Origin: Gemmatimonadota bacterium
GTDB taxonomy: Bacteria; Gemmatimonadota; Gemmatimonadetes; Longimicrobiales; Gaopeijiaceae
Assembly (NCBI GenBank): GCA_022826565.1
Contig: JAJDUP010000012.1
Span: forward strand, 248,001 to 312,000
Direction of reading: 5' to 3'
DNA length: 64,000 nt
The translations under genes and the position numbers were made by a program. A model generated the notes under the pieces. That model was not told the DNA's origin, searched no databases, and saw only the letters and a program-made list of their open reading frames with translations. This document shows, piece after piece, positions 35,372 through 44,431 of this stretch. The stretch's first letter is position 1, and each line of letters opens with the position of its first letter.

Positions 35372-36181
35372 ATGCAAACGAAACCGCACCGGAGCGCCCC
35401 GACGACGACGGGTGACGTGTCGACCTCGGCGAACGGACACACCCGGGATGAGGCGTTTGCCGAAGTGCTGCAACAGACTCGAGTCGATCTCGCCGCGGTT
35501 CATCGAATCACGGTGCTCGAAGGGCTGCACGAGGGAACCTGGAACCACTTCAGTGCCGCCGTTCCCGGGCGCCCCGGATCCCTGCTGCTGTCCCCCGGCC
35601 AGACGCACTTCTCCCGCGTCACCGCATCCAGCCTGCTTATGACCGACCCCGGGGGCGACGTCGTCGAGGGGACCGGCATCCCCAATATCAGCGCATGGGC
35701 CATACACGCCCCGCTGTACCGGGCACGCCCCGACATCGGCTGCGCGCTGCATGTGCACTCGCCGTACATGACGGCGCTTGCCTCGACGGAAGGATGGCGG
35801 CTCGACACTCGCGGCGGACAGCTCGCCGGGGTCTTTCACGGCAACGTGGCCTACTTCGACTACGAAGGAATCGTGACCGAGGACGAAGAGGGCGAGCGGA
35901 TGGCCGAGGCGCTGGGCGACAAGAGTACCCTGATCATGGCCAATCACGGAGCGCTGGTGGTCGCGGCGTCGATCGAGGTGGCCATGCTGCACCTTGTATC
36001 GCTGGAGCGCGCCTGCATGACCGAGTGGATGGTGAGGGCCGGCGGGGGCCGCATCCGGCAGGTGCCGCTCGAGGTGGCCGAGGCCGTGGCCGCGACCGCG
36101 CCCGACGGATTCGGCGAACGCGGGTATCTGGACGGAATGAAGGCGGTGCTGGACCACCAGGGGCAGGACTACGCCGCCTGA
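35372..36181 (+). CDS. Class II aldolase/adducin-family protein
   Basis: 269 residues from ATG 35372; a much longer open frame upstream overlaps modC and the barrel gene and is not used. The zinc site is visible: HVHSPY (His127, His129) and NHG (His192), with EGTWNHFSAAVPGRPGSLLLSPG in the phosphate-binding position. Members are fuculose-phosphate-type aldolases, epimerases or decarboxylases; without a clear phosphate-specific residue the reaction stays open. It is flanked by two paralogous barrel genes on the other strand. Confidence 0.87.
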   Translation: MQTKPHRSAPTTTGDVSTSANGHTRDEAFAEVLQQTRVDLAAVHRITVLEGLHEGTWNHFSAAVPGRPGSLLLSPGQTHFSRVTASSLLMTDPGGDVVEGTGIPNISAWAIHAPLYRARPDIGCALHVHSPYMTALASTEGWRLDTRGGQLAGVFHGNVAYFDYEGIVTEDEEGERMAEALGDKSTLIMANHGALVVAASIEVAMLHLVSLERACMTEWMVRAGGGRIRQVPLEVAEAVAATAPDGFGERGYLDGMKAVLDHQGQDYAA

Positions 36182-36225
36182 GCTGCACGGACAAGGTCGA
36201 TGGACGCGCGCCGAGCGCCGGTCCG

Positions 36226-36846
36226 TCAGCCGCGCAACATGTACCTGACCGTGAAGGACACCACCCCGTTGTAGATCTCGTTCCCGGTGGTTGAAGCCTC
36301 GACCGCACGCACGCCGGCTTCGTAGCGCGCGCCGACGCCAAGCCGCTGCCACGCGACTTCGACGCCCGCCACGGCGCCGAAGTCCAGGCCGCGCTGGTCG
36401 ATCTCCTCGATGTCGGTGCAATCCTGGCTTCCGAACGTGCACCCGAGCAGGGCACCGACCGACAGTCCACCGAACAGACGCGGGCGTGCCGAGCTGTCGC
36501 CGGACGTTTGCAGTTGGGCGAGAACCGGTATCTGGACGTACCGCAACCCGAAGGTCTTGATCGGTCCGTCCGCGGGATCGCCCGCCGGTGTATTGACCCG
36601 CGCGCCCTTGGCCGAGAAATGGAGTTCCGGCCGGATCGCAAGCCTCTCGTTGACCGGAATCTCGGCCACTGCCCCGACCAGGAACGCGGTGCGCCTCGCG
36701 ACGTCTACCGCTCCGCTTCCGGAAAAGGTGGACCGGCTGAGACCTCCGATGACCCCGACGGAGGGTTGGGCAGGGGCACCGTGGGGCGCGGCGGCCACAA
36801 GCAGAACGGCCACGAGCAGGCCGGGCGACAGCTTCCGGCGCCTCAC
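36226..36846 (-). CDS. Small outer-membrane beta-barrel protein (PorT-like)
   Basis: 206 residues from GTG 36846, which overlaps the stop of the CocE-type gene (GTGA on the minus strand); a longer frame to 37734 runs inside that gene. Signal peptide about 1-25 (cleavage near APAQP). Mature sequence parallels 34553-35275 from SVGVIGGLSRSTF to NGVVSFTVRYML, with the same EEI motif and Cys-containing loop (CTFGSQDCTDIEEI). Probably coupled to the CocE-type hydrolase. Confidence 0.84.
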   Translation of the reverse strand: MRRRKLSPGLLVAVLLVAAAPHGAPAQPSVGVIGGLSRSTFSGSGAVDVARRTAFLVGAVAEIPVNERLAIRPELHFSAKGARVNTPAGDPADGPIKTFGLRYVQIPVLAQLQTSGDSSARPRLFGGLSVGALLGCTFGSQDCTDIEEIDQRGLDFGAVAGVEVAWQRLGVGARYEAGVRAVEASTTGNEIYNGVVSFTVRYMLRG

Positions 36847-39026
36847 TTCGCCGCTCCCGGAATCACTGGCAACTGCAAATGCGATCCCCCTTCGCCGCCC
36901 CGGTGAACCGTGATCGTGGGCACGATGTTGTCGTCGGCGTCCGGCCGGTTTTGCGGTGACAGCTTCGGGTGCAGGTCGAAGACGGGCCAGTCGGCCGCCG
37001 CGACCGACAGGCGGATGCTGTGTCCGGCCCTGAAGAGCCACGACGTCGGGTACAGCGAGGTCGTGACGCGAACCACCGCGCCGTCGGCGAAGACGCGGTC
37101 GGCATAGTCGGCCTCGCGGAAGCCGTGCCAGGGCAGGTCGGGCTTCACGTCGATCCCCGTGTTGCCGGGGATCAGGAGGTCGTTGTCGACCAGGCGGTTG
37201 AAACCGGCGCGGTGCTGGTACTCCGTCACGAGGATCGCGTTGCCTGCCGGATCGACGTCTTCGAGGTAGAAATAGAGGTCGCCGTAGTCGGCGGTGGACG
37301 AGACCGAGACGCTGACAACGGGATGACCCGTCACCTCGGTGTCCGCCTCGAGCGGCGCGCTTGTATAGGTGAGGACCTGCCCGGCCTTGTCCGTGCGGTA
37401 GGGCAGGTCGTCGGGTACGCCGAACATCTGCTGGCGGGAATGGCCGAACGACGGCGCGTTGAAGGGCGGCTTTCCCTTCATCGCGTTCGCGACCGAGATC
37501 TGTGAGGCGTCGAGCGGCGGGCCGAACGAGGCGTCGTGCGTGAAGTCGGCGGTGTAGTCGTCGCTTCCGGGTCCGCCCGGTTCCCGCGCGAGCGCGCCCG
37601 CGCCGGCGAGGTAGAACCGTGTGGGGACCTCCCGTTCCAGCGGCCATGACTCTTCCGCCCGCCACCCCTCGTTCTGGACAAAGATGTGCACCGGGGGTTC
37701 GTGCTCGATGCCATTCCTGATCCCTTTCAACCAACGGTCATACCACCGCAGCGCCTCGCCCAGGTAGACCGGCGTGTAGACGTTTTCCCGTTCGGGGTCC
37801 GCACCGATCCCCGTCGATGCCGCAGGCGAAATCCCCTGGTGATACATCGGCCAGGCGATGACCCGCGACGCATTCGACTCCTCGAGGGTCGCGAACACCT
37901 CGAAGGAGCTGCGCGCAAACGCGTCCCACCAGCCGGCGAAGTTGTAGACCGCCACGCCCGATTCGATGATGTCGGGAACCAGCGACCAGTTGACGCCCGG
38001 TGCGGTGAGCCCGTCGGACTCGCGCGCGCTGTCGAAGAAGCGGACCGACCGGATGCTGGTCACCGCATCGAAGTTGCCGGGCGCGCCATCCGGATGCGCG
38101 ATGTGTTCCATCGTCGCGTTGAAGTACGCGTGCTCCGTGCGCTCGACACCATCGGGATACTGCGGCGGATTCGCGGGATCCACCGGCCAGGGATAGTCGT
38201 CGGTGAACCAGGTGTCGCCGTCCGCGTCCACGGGGATCTCGTCCAGCAGCTCGCCGTCGCCGTCCTCGTCGAGCACCGGGGTCACAGGGGGAATGGGGAA
38301 GGTCGGAAACGTGTTGTTGTGGTTGATGAAGTCGGTCATTGCCGTCCACATCTCGGTGAACGCGTAGCTGAAGATGCCACCGGGTTGCACGAGCATCCCG
38401 TCCCAGCCGGTGTGCACGGGCACGATCGCCTTGAGCGCCTCAGGTCCCGCCGCCGCCGTGGCAAACTGTGACCAGCCCTCGTAGGAGCCGCCGAACATGC
38501 CGACGTTGCCGTCGCTCCACAGCTGGGCCGCGATCCAGTCGACGATCGTGCCGGCGTCCTCGACCATCATGGGCGTCATCACGTCGTTCCAGCCGAACGA
38601 CGCGCCGCTGCCCCGCATGTCGGCCGCTACATAGGCGTACCCACGCGACAGGAAGAACTCGTACGGCGCGACCGGGACCTCGCCGGTTTCGGGGTTGATC
38701 GAGGTGCGGTGATACGGGGTGTAGCGGAAGATCACCGGAAACGCCGTCGCCGCCTCGCCCTCGCCGGTGTACCCGGTGGGCAGGACGACGTCGACGGCCA
38801 GCCGCACGCCGTCCGACGCGGTCACGAAATGAGACGACCGCTCATGGCCCGTCCATTCGACCGGGCTGGTGCCCTCGAGCGACAGCGGGCTCGTCTCGAC
38901 GTCGATCGTCGGCGCATCGCCGCCGCCGCAAGCGGTCACGCCCAGAAGCAACGCACACACGGCGGCCCGCCAGACCCCTTTGGTCCATTGCGTAAAGTTA
39001 ACTTTACATAATGTAATGTTCTCCAT
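36843..39026 (-). CDS. CocE/NonD-family hydrolase (S15-like), lipoprotein
   Basis: 727 residues from ATG 39026, supported by GGGGTGAG 4 bases upstream. The signal region is unusual: about 18 residues precede the hydrophobic stretch ending in LGVTAC (lipoprotein Cys), because codons 4-12 overlap the 25-bp copy-D element. The hydrolase core has TASDGVRLAVDVVLP, FRYTPYHRT, ADMRGSGASFG, nucleophile GGSYEGW and a C-terminal jelly-roll with HSIRLSVAAADWPVFD. An insertion with Asp-rich EDGDGELLDEIPVDADGDTW resembles a calcium-binding loop. Paralogue of the 10635 gene. Confidence 0.9.
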   Translation of the reverse strand: MENITLCKVNFTQWTKGVWRAAVCALLLGVTACGGGDAPTIDVETSPLSLEGTSPVEWTGHERSSHFVTASDGVRLAVDVVLPTGYTGEGEAATAFPVIFRYTPYHRTSINPETGEVPVAPYEFFLSRGYAYVAADMRGSGASFGWNDVMTPMMVEDAGTIVDWIAAQLWSDGNVGMFGGSYEGWSQFATAAAGPEALKAIVPVHTGWDGMLVQPGGIFSYAFTEMWTAMTDFINHNNTFPTFPIPPVTPVLDEDGDGELLDEIPVDADGDTWFTDDYPWPVDPANPPQYPDGVERTEHAYFNATMEHIAHPDGAPGNFDAVTSIRSVRFFDSARESDGLTAPGVNWSLVPDIIESGVAVYNFAGWWDAFARSSFEVFATLEESNASRVIAWPMYHQGISPAASTGIGADPERENVYTPVYLGEALRWYDRWLKGIRNGIEHEPPVHIFVQNEGWRAEESWPLEREVPTRFYLAGAGALAREPGGPGSDDYTADFTHDASFGPPLDASQISVANAMKGKPPFNAPSFGHSRQQMFGVPDDLPYRTDKAGQVLTYTSAPLEADTEVTGHPVVSVSVSSTADYGDLYFYLEDVDPAGNAILVTEYQHRAGFNRLVDNDLLIPGNTGIDVKPDLPWHGFREADYADRVFADGAVVRVTTSLYPTSWLFRAGHSIRLSVAAADWPVFDLHPKLSPQNRPDADDNIVPTITVHRGGEGGSHLQLPVIPGAAK
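38992..39016 (+). promoter_or_regulatory. Candidate operator, copy D of the 25-bp element
   Basis: Plus strand GTAAAGT, then TAAC, then TTTACATAATGTAA. It contains a perfect 16-bp palindrome GTAAAGTT/AACTTTAC (38992-39007) overlapping the half-palindrome TTACATAATGTAA. It lies inside codons 4-12 of the CocE-type gene, so control could be by blocking transcription just downstream of initiation or by an mRNA hairpin. Confidence 0.6.
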
Positions 39027-39031
39027 ACATC

Positions 39032-40666
39032 TCACCCCTTGGTCTCCGCAGGCGCACGCATGTGCCACTTCCTGAGCGTCGTCTTCTCGACTTTCTCGGT
39101 GGGCGTCTTCGGCAGCACATCGAGGAAGCGCACGAACAGAGGGACCATGTAGCGGGCCATGCGTCCACGGCAATAGTCCAGCAGTTCGTCCTCGGAGAGC
39201 TCGCGTCCGGGCCGGAGCGCCACCGACACCGCCACGTCCTCTTCCGTGTACTCGCTCGGCACCCCGTACGCCGCCGCCTCCAGCACCGCCGGATGCGCCT
39301 CGATCACCTGCTCGATCTCGTACGCCGAGATGTTCTCGCCGCGCCGCCGGATCGCGTCCTTGCTGCGCCCCTCGAAGTAGAGGTTGCCATGCTCGTCGAG
39401 TCGCCCCAGGTCGCCGGTGTGGAACCAGCCGCCACGGAAGACCTCGCGGTTGAGGTCGGGCATGCGGTAGTAGCCGGTCAGCATGAGGTGGCGGTCCTCG
39501 TCGCGCGCCGGCCGGACCACGATCTCGCCGATCTCGCCGGGCGGCAGCGGCCGGTCGTCCCTGTCAACGATCCGCAGGCGGAACTCGGAGACGACGCGGC
39601 CGCATGATCCCGTCGGGTAGGACTCGCCCGGGTCCTGCCATACCATAACGCCGCCCTCGGTGGAGCCGTAGCCCTCGATCAGCGTGAGGCCGAACCGCTC
39701 CTCGAAGTCGTCCTTGAAGGCGGGCATCGGGACGCCCCAGGCGAGCCGGGCGGGGTTGTCGGCGTCGTCCGGCCGCGGCTCCTGCTTGTAGATGAAGGTC
39801 AGCGTCGCGCCCATGAAGTCGAAGAGGGTGACGCCGTAGCGCCGCACGTCCGCCCAGAAGCGCGATACGCTGAAGCGCTCGGTCACGACGGCGGTGGCGC
39901 CGGCCCACAGCGCGGGTGCGATCGTGCCGATGGTCGCGTCCCAGTGGAAGACGGGGTAGGGGCAGAAGAGCACGTCGTCCCCGCGCACGCCGGCCGACCG
40001 CGCCATGATGCGGGCGTGGCCGAGCACGTAGCGGTGGGACAGCTCGCACGCCTTGGACACCCCGGTGGTGCCGGAGGTGTAGATCAGCAGCGAAGGGGCT
40101 GCGGTGGAGGGCTGCGGCGCGGGCGGCACACCGTCGTCGTCGACCTCCAGTGCTTCGAGCGGAAGAGTGGAGAAGCGCCCGCTCGCCGGGGCAGGTCCGC
40201 CGCGCACGATGAGGCGCTCGACGTTGTCCAGGTCGCCCGCGACCTCGAGCACCGCGTCAACCAGCGAGTGATCCACGACCAGGTCCCGCGACCCGGTCAG
40301 GTTGATGGCGTGCGCCAGTCCCGGGCCGCGGAATTCGGTATTCAAGGGCGCCCACACCGCGCCTGCCCGGTTGGCCGCGAACCAGAAGACGACCGCATCC
40401 GCGCAGTTGGGAAGGAGGGTCGGGACGATACGCGGGCCGCCTTCCGGGTCCGTGGCCCCCGCGCCGTCCGGGCCCCCCAGCCCGGCCACGCGGTGGCGCC
40501 GCAACCCCGCCGCCAGCGATCGGGTGCGCGCCTCGAAGGCCGCGTAGGTCAGGTCGGCCTCGCGGAAGCGGACGAAGTACCTGTCGGGGTCCTGCCTGGC
40601 ACGCTCGGCGAGCGTCGTGACGATCGTCGCCACGCCACCGGGCCGCGCCGGATCCGGGTGCGTCAC
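39032..40666 (-). CDS. AMP-dependent acyl-CoA synthetase/ligase
   Basis: 544 residues, adenylate-forming family. A-motifs: LLIYTSGTTGVSKACELSH (P-loop), YGSTEGGVM, HTGDLGRLD, SKDAIRRRGENISAYEIEQ, and the catalytic Lys region KTPTEKVEKTTLRKW at the C-terminus. The arrangement with the RRRGENIS hinge is close to carnitine/crotonobetaine-CoA ligases, but the acid substrate cannot be read. Third gene of a permease-MaoC-ligase operon (16 bases after MaoC). Confidence 0.92.
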   Translation of the reverse strand: MTHPDPARPGGVATIVTTLAERARQDPDRYFVRFREADLTYAAFEARTRSLAAGLRRHRVAGLGGPDGAGATDPEGGPRIVPTLLPNCADAVVFWFAANRAGAVWAPLNTEFRGPGLAHAINLTGSRDLVVDHSLVDAVLEVAGDLDNVERLIVRGGPAPASGRFSTLPLEALEVDDDGVPPAPQPSTAAPSLLIYTSGTTGVSKACELSHRYVLGHARIMARSAGVRGDDVLFCPYPVFHWDATIGTIAPALWAGATAVVTERFSVSRFWADVRRYGVTLFDFMGATLTFIYKQEPRPDDADNPARLAWGVPMPAFKDDFEERFGLTLIEGYGSTEGGVMVWQDPGESYPTGSCGRVVSEFRLRIVDRDDRPLPPGEIGEIVVRPARDEDRHLMLTGYYRMPDLNREVFRGGWFHTGDLGRLDEHGNLYFEGRSKDAIRRRGENISAYEIEQVIEAHPAVLEAAAYGVPSEYTEEDVAVSVALRPGRELSEDELLDYCRGRMARYMVPLFVRFLDVLPKTPTEKVEKTTLRKWHMRAPAETKG

Positions 40667-40682
40667 CCTTCCCCCCGTCCCG

Positions 40683-41168
40683 CTACGGTTTCTGCGGGGT
40701 CAGCCAGATCGACAGCCAGTCGCCCACCAGCGCCGGTCTCTCCTCCCCCTCGATCTCCACCCGGCAGCCCAGGGTCACCTGGCGCTGGCCCGGCTTGCGG
40801 TTGCGCACGTCCTTGACCGTGAAGTGCCCGCGGATGCGCGAACCGGAGAGGACCGGGGCGACCAGGCGGATGCCCTCGAAGCCGTAGCTGGCCGGATAGC
40901 CGTCGCCGATGCCGCCGTCCATGGGGTAGCGGTAGATCTGGTAGAGCATGGGCGTCATGAGCGACATGGTCAGGAAGCCGAACGAGATCGTGCGGCCCCA
41001 CGGGCTGTGCTCGGCCGCGTACTCGGGGTCGACGTGGTGCGGATCGGGGTCCTCGGTGATCTCGCCGAAGGCGCTTATGCGGTCCTGGTCGACGACGATC
41101 CAGTCCGAGACGAAGGTGCGGCCGACGGCCTGGTCGACGGTTTCGGGCGTGATGTAGTCGCGGGTCAT
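40683..41168 (-). CDS. MaoC-family (R)-specific enoyl-CoA hydratase-like protein
   Basis: 161 residues, single hot-dog fold. The hydratase-2 signature is present: FGEITEDPDPHHVDPEYAAEHSPWGRTISFGFLT, with the catalytic Asp and His positions. It overlaps the permease stop by 4 bases and is followed by the acyl-CoA ligase. Together they suggest import of an acid, CoA activation, then hydration of its enoyl-CoA. Confidence 0.9.
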   Translation of the reverse strand: MTRDYITPETVDQAVGRTFVSDWIVVDQDRISAFGEITEDPDPHHVDPEYAAEHSPWGRTISFGFLTMSLMTPMLYQIYRYPMDGGIGDGYPASYGFEGIRLVAPVLSGSRIRGHFTVKDVRNRKPGQRQVTLGCRVEIEGEERPALVGDWLSIWLTPQKP

Positions 41169-42622
41169 TCGAGCGGGGCCTCCTCCCCCAGAATGAGTTC
41201 ACGGCGCTGCGGTTCGGTGACGGACTTCCTGAGGCGCCCCGAGGAGAGCCAGAAGAGGACGCCCAGCAGGAAGCAGGCGATGATGACCATCCAGGCGACG
41301 GGGATGCCGGCGCCGGGCTCGTAGGGATCGCCGAGCGCAAGGACGACGAAGAGCAGCGCGGCCAGCGCCGAGCCGATCGCGGTGACGATGCCGCCGGGGA
41401 CGCGGTAGGGACGGGGCGCGGCCGGGCGGGTGACGCGCAGCTTGACGACGCCGATCGAGACCAGCGCGAAGATGATGCCGAAACAGATGGTCGCGGCGCT
41501 CACGATGGGTGCTATGGCACCCTCGCCGAGGACCACGCCCAGGGCCCCCAGCCCGCCGACGAAGAGTAGGGCGCCCGACGGGGTTCCGTGGCCCGGGTGG
41601 ATCGAACCCAGGAAGGTGGGGAGCATGCGCGCGCGGCTCATCGCGAAGTAGACGCGCGAGGCGGCGATGATCACCGCGTTCCAGGTGGTGAGGATGCCGA
41701 TGAAGCCGGCGGCGAGGACCGCGCGGCCAAGGAACGGCGACGAGAAGGTCTCCTGGAAGGCCGTCGCGGCCGGCAGCTGGTCGTACTCGAGGAGCTGCTG
41801 CCAGGGCACGATCATCGAGCCCGACATGATGATCAGCACGTAGAAGGCCCCCGCGCCCAGGACCGCCAGCACGATCATGAGCGCGGCGGCACGGCCGCTG
41901 GTGCCGGGGGCGCGTTCCTCCATGAGCTGCGGGACCACGTCGAAGCCGGCGAGAAAGAACGGCGCGGTGACGAACGCGGCGATGATCCCGGGCATGATCG
42001 ATCCGCTCTCGCCGCGCAGAACGGCCGGCTCGAGGTTGGCCACGTCGCCGAAGATGAACGCGGCACCGATGAAGACCGCGCACAGCGCCAGAAAACCGTA
42101 GGTCATCAGGTCCTGGAAACGGGTGGCCTTCGCGATGCCGCGGATGTTCATCCAGACCAGGACGGCCATGACGCCGAGCCCCAGCGCGAGCTTGCCGGGC
42201 CGCACGGGAACGTCGAAGAGCGTGTACCAGACCGGGCCGCCGAAGCCGGGGAAGAGGCTCTCGGCCAGCACCCCGATCGCGATGCCCTCCCAACCCGCGA
42301 CGGCCGTGTAGATGAACGCCAGCGTCCACGCGGTGATGAAGCTGGTGCCGGTGCCGAACGACTCGTAGGTGTAGGCCAGTTCGCCGCCCGAGACGGGAAA
42401 CATCGACGCCATCTCGGCATAGCAGATGCTGATCAGCGCGATGAGCAGGGTGCCCGCGGCAAAGCCGATGGATGCACCGACTGGACCGGCCGGCTCCAGC
42501 CAGTAGCCCAGGTAGACCATCCACCCGACCCCGATGATGGTCCCGAAGGCGACCGTGAAGAACTGGACTCGGCCGACCGCCTTCTTCAGGGTCGGGCGGG
42601 CTGGCTGGTTTCCTGGTTGCAT
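41165..42622 (-). CDS. APC-family amino acid/polyamine permease
   Basis: 485 residues from ATG 42622; an upstream extension to 43126 lacks membrane character. About twelve hydrophobic helices. The first helix has FGTIIGVGWMVYLG, the conserved substrate-site Gly-rich break of APC transporters; SGGELAYTYESFG follows helix 2. First gene of the operon with the MaoC hydratase and acyl-CoA ligase, so the cargo is probably the ligase's substrate (an amino acid, betaine or related acid). Confidence 0.9.
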   Translation of the reverse strand: MQPGNQPARPTLKKAVGRVQFFTVAFGTIIGVGWMVYLGYWLEPAGPVGASIGFAAGTLLIALISICYAEMASMFPVSGGELAYTYESFGTGTSFITAWTLAFIYTAVAGWEGIAIGVLAESLFPGFGGPVWYTLFDVPVRPGKLALGLGVMAVLVWMNIRGIAKATRFQDLMTYGFLALCAVFIGAAFIFGDVANLEPAVLRGESGSIMPGIIAAFVTAPFFLAGFDVVPQLMEERAPGTSGRAAALMIVLAVLGAGAFYVLIIMSGSMIVPWQQLLEYDQLPAATAFQETFSSPFLGRAVLAAGFIGILTTWNAVIIAASRVYFAMSRARMLPTFLGSIHPGHGTPSGALLFVGGLGALGVVLGEGAIAPIVSAATICFGIIFALVSIGVVKLRVTRPAAPRPYRVPGGIVTAIGSALAALLFVVLALGDPYEPGAGIPVAWMVIIACFLLGVLFWLSSGRLRKSVTEPQRRELILGEEAPLE

Positions 42623-42785
42623 CCGCGGCGTGGCTGGGGAAAGGACTGAGTGGATGACCGGCGGGGTGCCGAACACCACCGGACAGCTTTCTTCCCGCGC
42701 GCCACTCGCGCAAGTTGGACCGATGGATCGCGGGGCCGTCGGCGCGCCGCGTGACCAGATCCACTCGCAGCCCGGGAGGTCGCCG

Positions 42786-44309
42786 ATGAAGCCGTCCGTT
42801 CCGTTCCGCACCGCGGGAACCGCAACCGGGGCCCGCGGCCCGTTGTCCGTGGCGAGGACGCTCCGAAGTATCGGGACAGGGACCGCCGCGCTGCTGGTGG
42901 TGGTCACATCCTGCGCCCCGCCGCCCCGCGAATTCGCATCGGGAACCGCCATCGAGAACGTCTCCGTGGTCGACGTGGCGACCGGTGCCGTGGCCGACGG
43001 GCGCACCGTCGTCGTCGAGGGCAGCCGGATCGCCGCGGTGGCCCTGCCGGGCGACCTGCGCCTGGGCGAGGGCGTGGAGCGCATCGATGGCGGCGGCGGA
43101 TACCTGATCCCGGGGCTATGGGACATGCACGTCCACGAGTTCTCCGCGTTCTTCGCCCCGGCGTTGCCTCTCTACATCGCCAACGGAGTGACCGGCGTCC
43201 GCGACATGTGGGGCGAGCTGGACGTGGCCGCGGCAGCCCGCGAGACGGTCGCCGCCGGCCAGCGGGTGGGGCCGCGTGCGGTGGTCGCGGGCAACATCAC
43301 GGACGGCGCCAACCCGTGGTTCCCCGGTTCGGTGGTCGTCGACAGCCCCGAACGGGCGCGCGCGGCCGTCGATTCGCTGGTGAACGCGGGCGCGGGGTTC
43401 ATCAAGGTGTATTCCGCGCTCGAGGCGGATGCGTTCACCGGCATCGCCGAGCAGGCCGCGGCGCGCGGAGTCGATGTCGCCGGACACGTGCCCTTCTCCG
43501 TTCCGGCTCGGGAAGCGTCCGACGCGGGGATGCGAAGCATGACGCACATGTTCGGCGTCGTTGAGGGCTGCTCCTCCAACGACGCCGACGTCCGCTCGAT
43601 GCGGGCGGAAGCGCTGGCGCTACGGGCCGGGGGACGCGAGTTCGCCGATCCCTTCTTCGGAACCGGACTCTACCGGAGCATCCTCGATGCCGCCGACGAC
43701 GACCTCTGCGCCCAACTGCTCATCCACTTGGCGGCCAACGGCACCTGGCTGACGCCCACGCTCGCCGTTCTGAGGTCGATGGCTTCTCTGGCGCGCCTCC
43801 GTGAAGAGGACGATCCCCGCCTGCAATACATGCCGCAGGCCATCGTGGCCGGCTGGATGACGCCGTTCCCCGGCCAAGCATCCGACACGCCTGAAGACAC
43901 CGGGACCAGGGAAGCGTTTCTGGCCCGCCAGCTCGCCGTTACCGGGATGGCCGCCGCGGCCGGCGTCGGCATTCTGGCCGGCACCGACACCCCGAATCCC
44001 TTCGTCTACCCCGGCTTCAGCATCCACGACGAGTTGGAGTTGCTGGTGCAGGCGGGATTGTCGCCCCACGAAGCGCTGGCCGCGGCGACCACGGCCCCGG
44101 CGGAGTTTCTCGGCGCGACCGACTCGCTGGGCGCCGTCGCGGAAGGCAAGCTGGCCGATCTGGTTCTGCTGGAGGCCAATCCCCTGGACGAAATCGGCAA
44201 TACGCGCCGCATCTCGGCGGTTGTCGCGAACGGACGATTCTTCGGCAGGGAGGCGCTGGACGCCCTGCTCGACGAGGTCAGGACGGAGCGAGCGTCGGGC
44301 CAGCCTTGA
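42786..44309 (+). CDS. Exported amidohydrolase, lipoprotein
   Basis: 507 residues from ATG 42786, with GGGAGG 6 bases before it. Long N-terminus, then a hydrophobic stretch ending at VVTSC. Metal site MHVHEF, then a Lys in GAGFIKVYS (possible carbamylated bridge), AGHVPF, THMFG and the C-terminal Asp in LAGTDTP. LGAVAEGKLADLVLLEANP closes the fold. Unlike the 17730 protein it keeps its metal ligands. Divergent from the permease operon. Confidence 0.9.
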   Translation: MKPSVPFRTAGTATGARGPLSVARTLRSIGTGTAALLVVVTSCAPPPREFASGTAIENVSVVDVATGAVADGRTVVVEGSRIAAVALPGDLRLGEGVERIDGGGGYLIPGLWDMHVHEFSAFFAPALPLYIANGVTGVRDMWGELDVAAAARETVAAGQRVGPRAVVAGNITDGANPWFPGSVVVDSPERARAAVDSLVNAGAGFIKVYSALEADAFTGIAEQAAARGVDVAGHVPFSVPAREASDAGMRSMTHMFGVVEGCSSNDADVRSMRAEALALRAGGREFADPFFGTGLYRSILDAADDDLCAQLLIHLAANGTWLTPTLAVLRSMASLARLREEDDPRLQYMPQAIVAGWMTPFPGQASDTPEDTGTREAFLARQLAVTGMAAAAGVGILAGTDTPNPFVYPGFSIHDELELLVQAGLSPHEALAAATTAPAEFLGATDSLGAVAEGKLADLVLLEANPLDEIGNTRRISAVVANGRFFGREALDALLDEVRTERASGQP

Positions 44310-44431
44310 CAGCGGCCGGATCCGCAGGGGTATTGTTGAGCGTCAGGCCGTCCCCGGCTGGCCAAGCGCCCCGGAGAGGCCCGGCTCCCGGGATGAACAT
44401 GCCAGGCCCTCTAGAGATCAAGGAGTATGGA

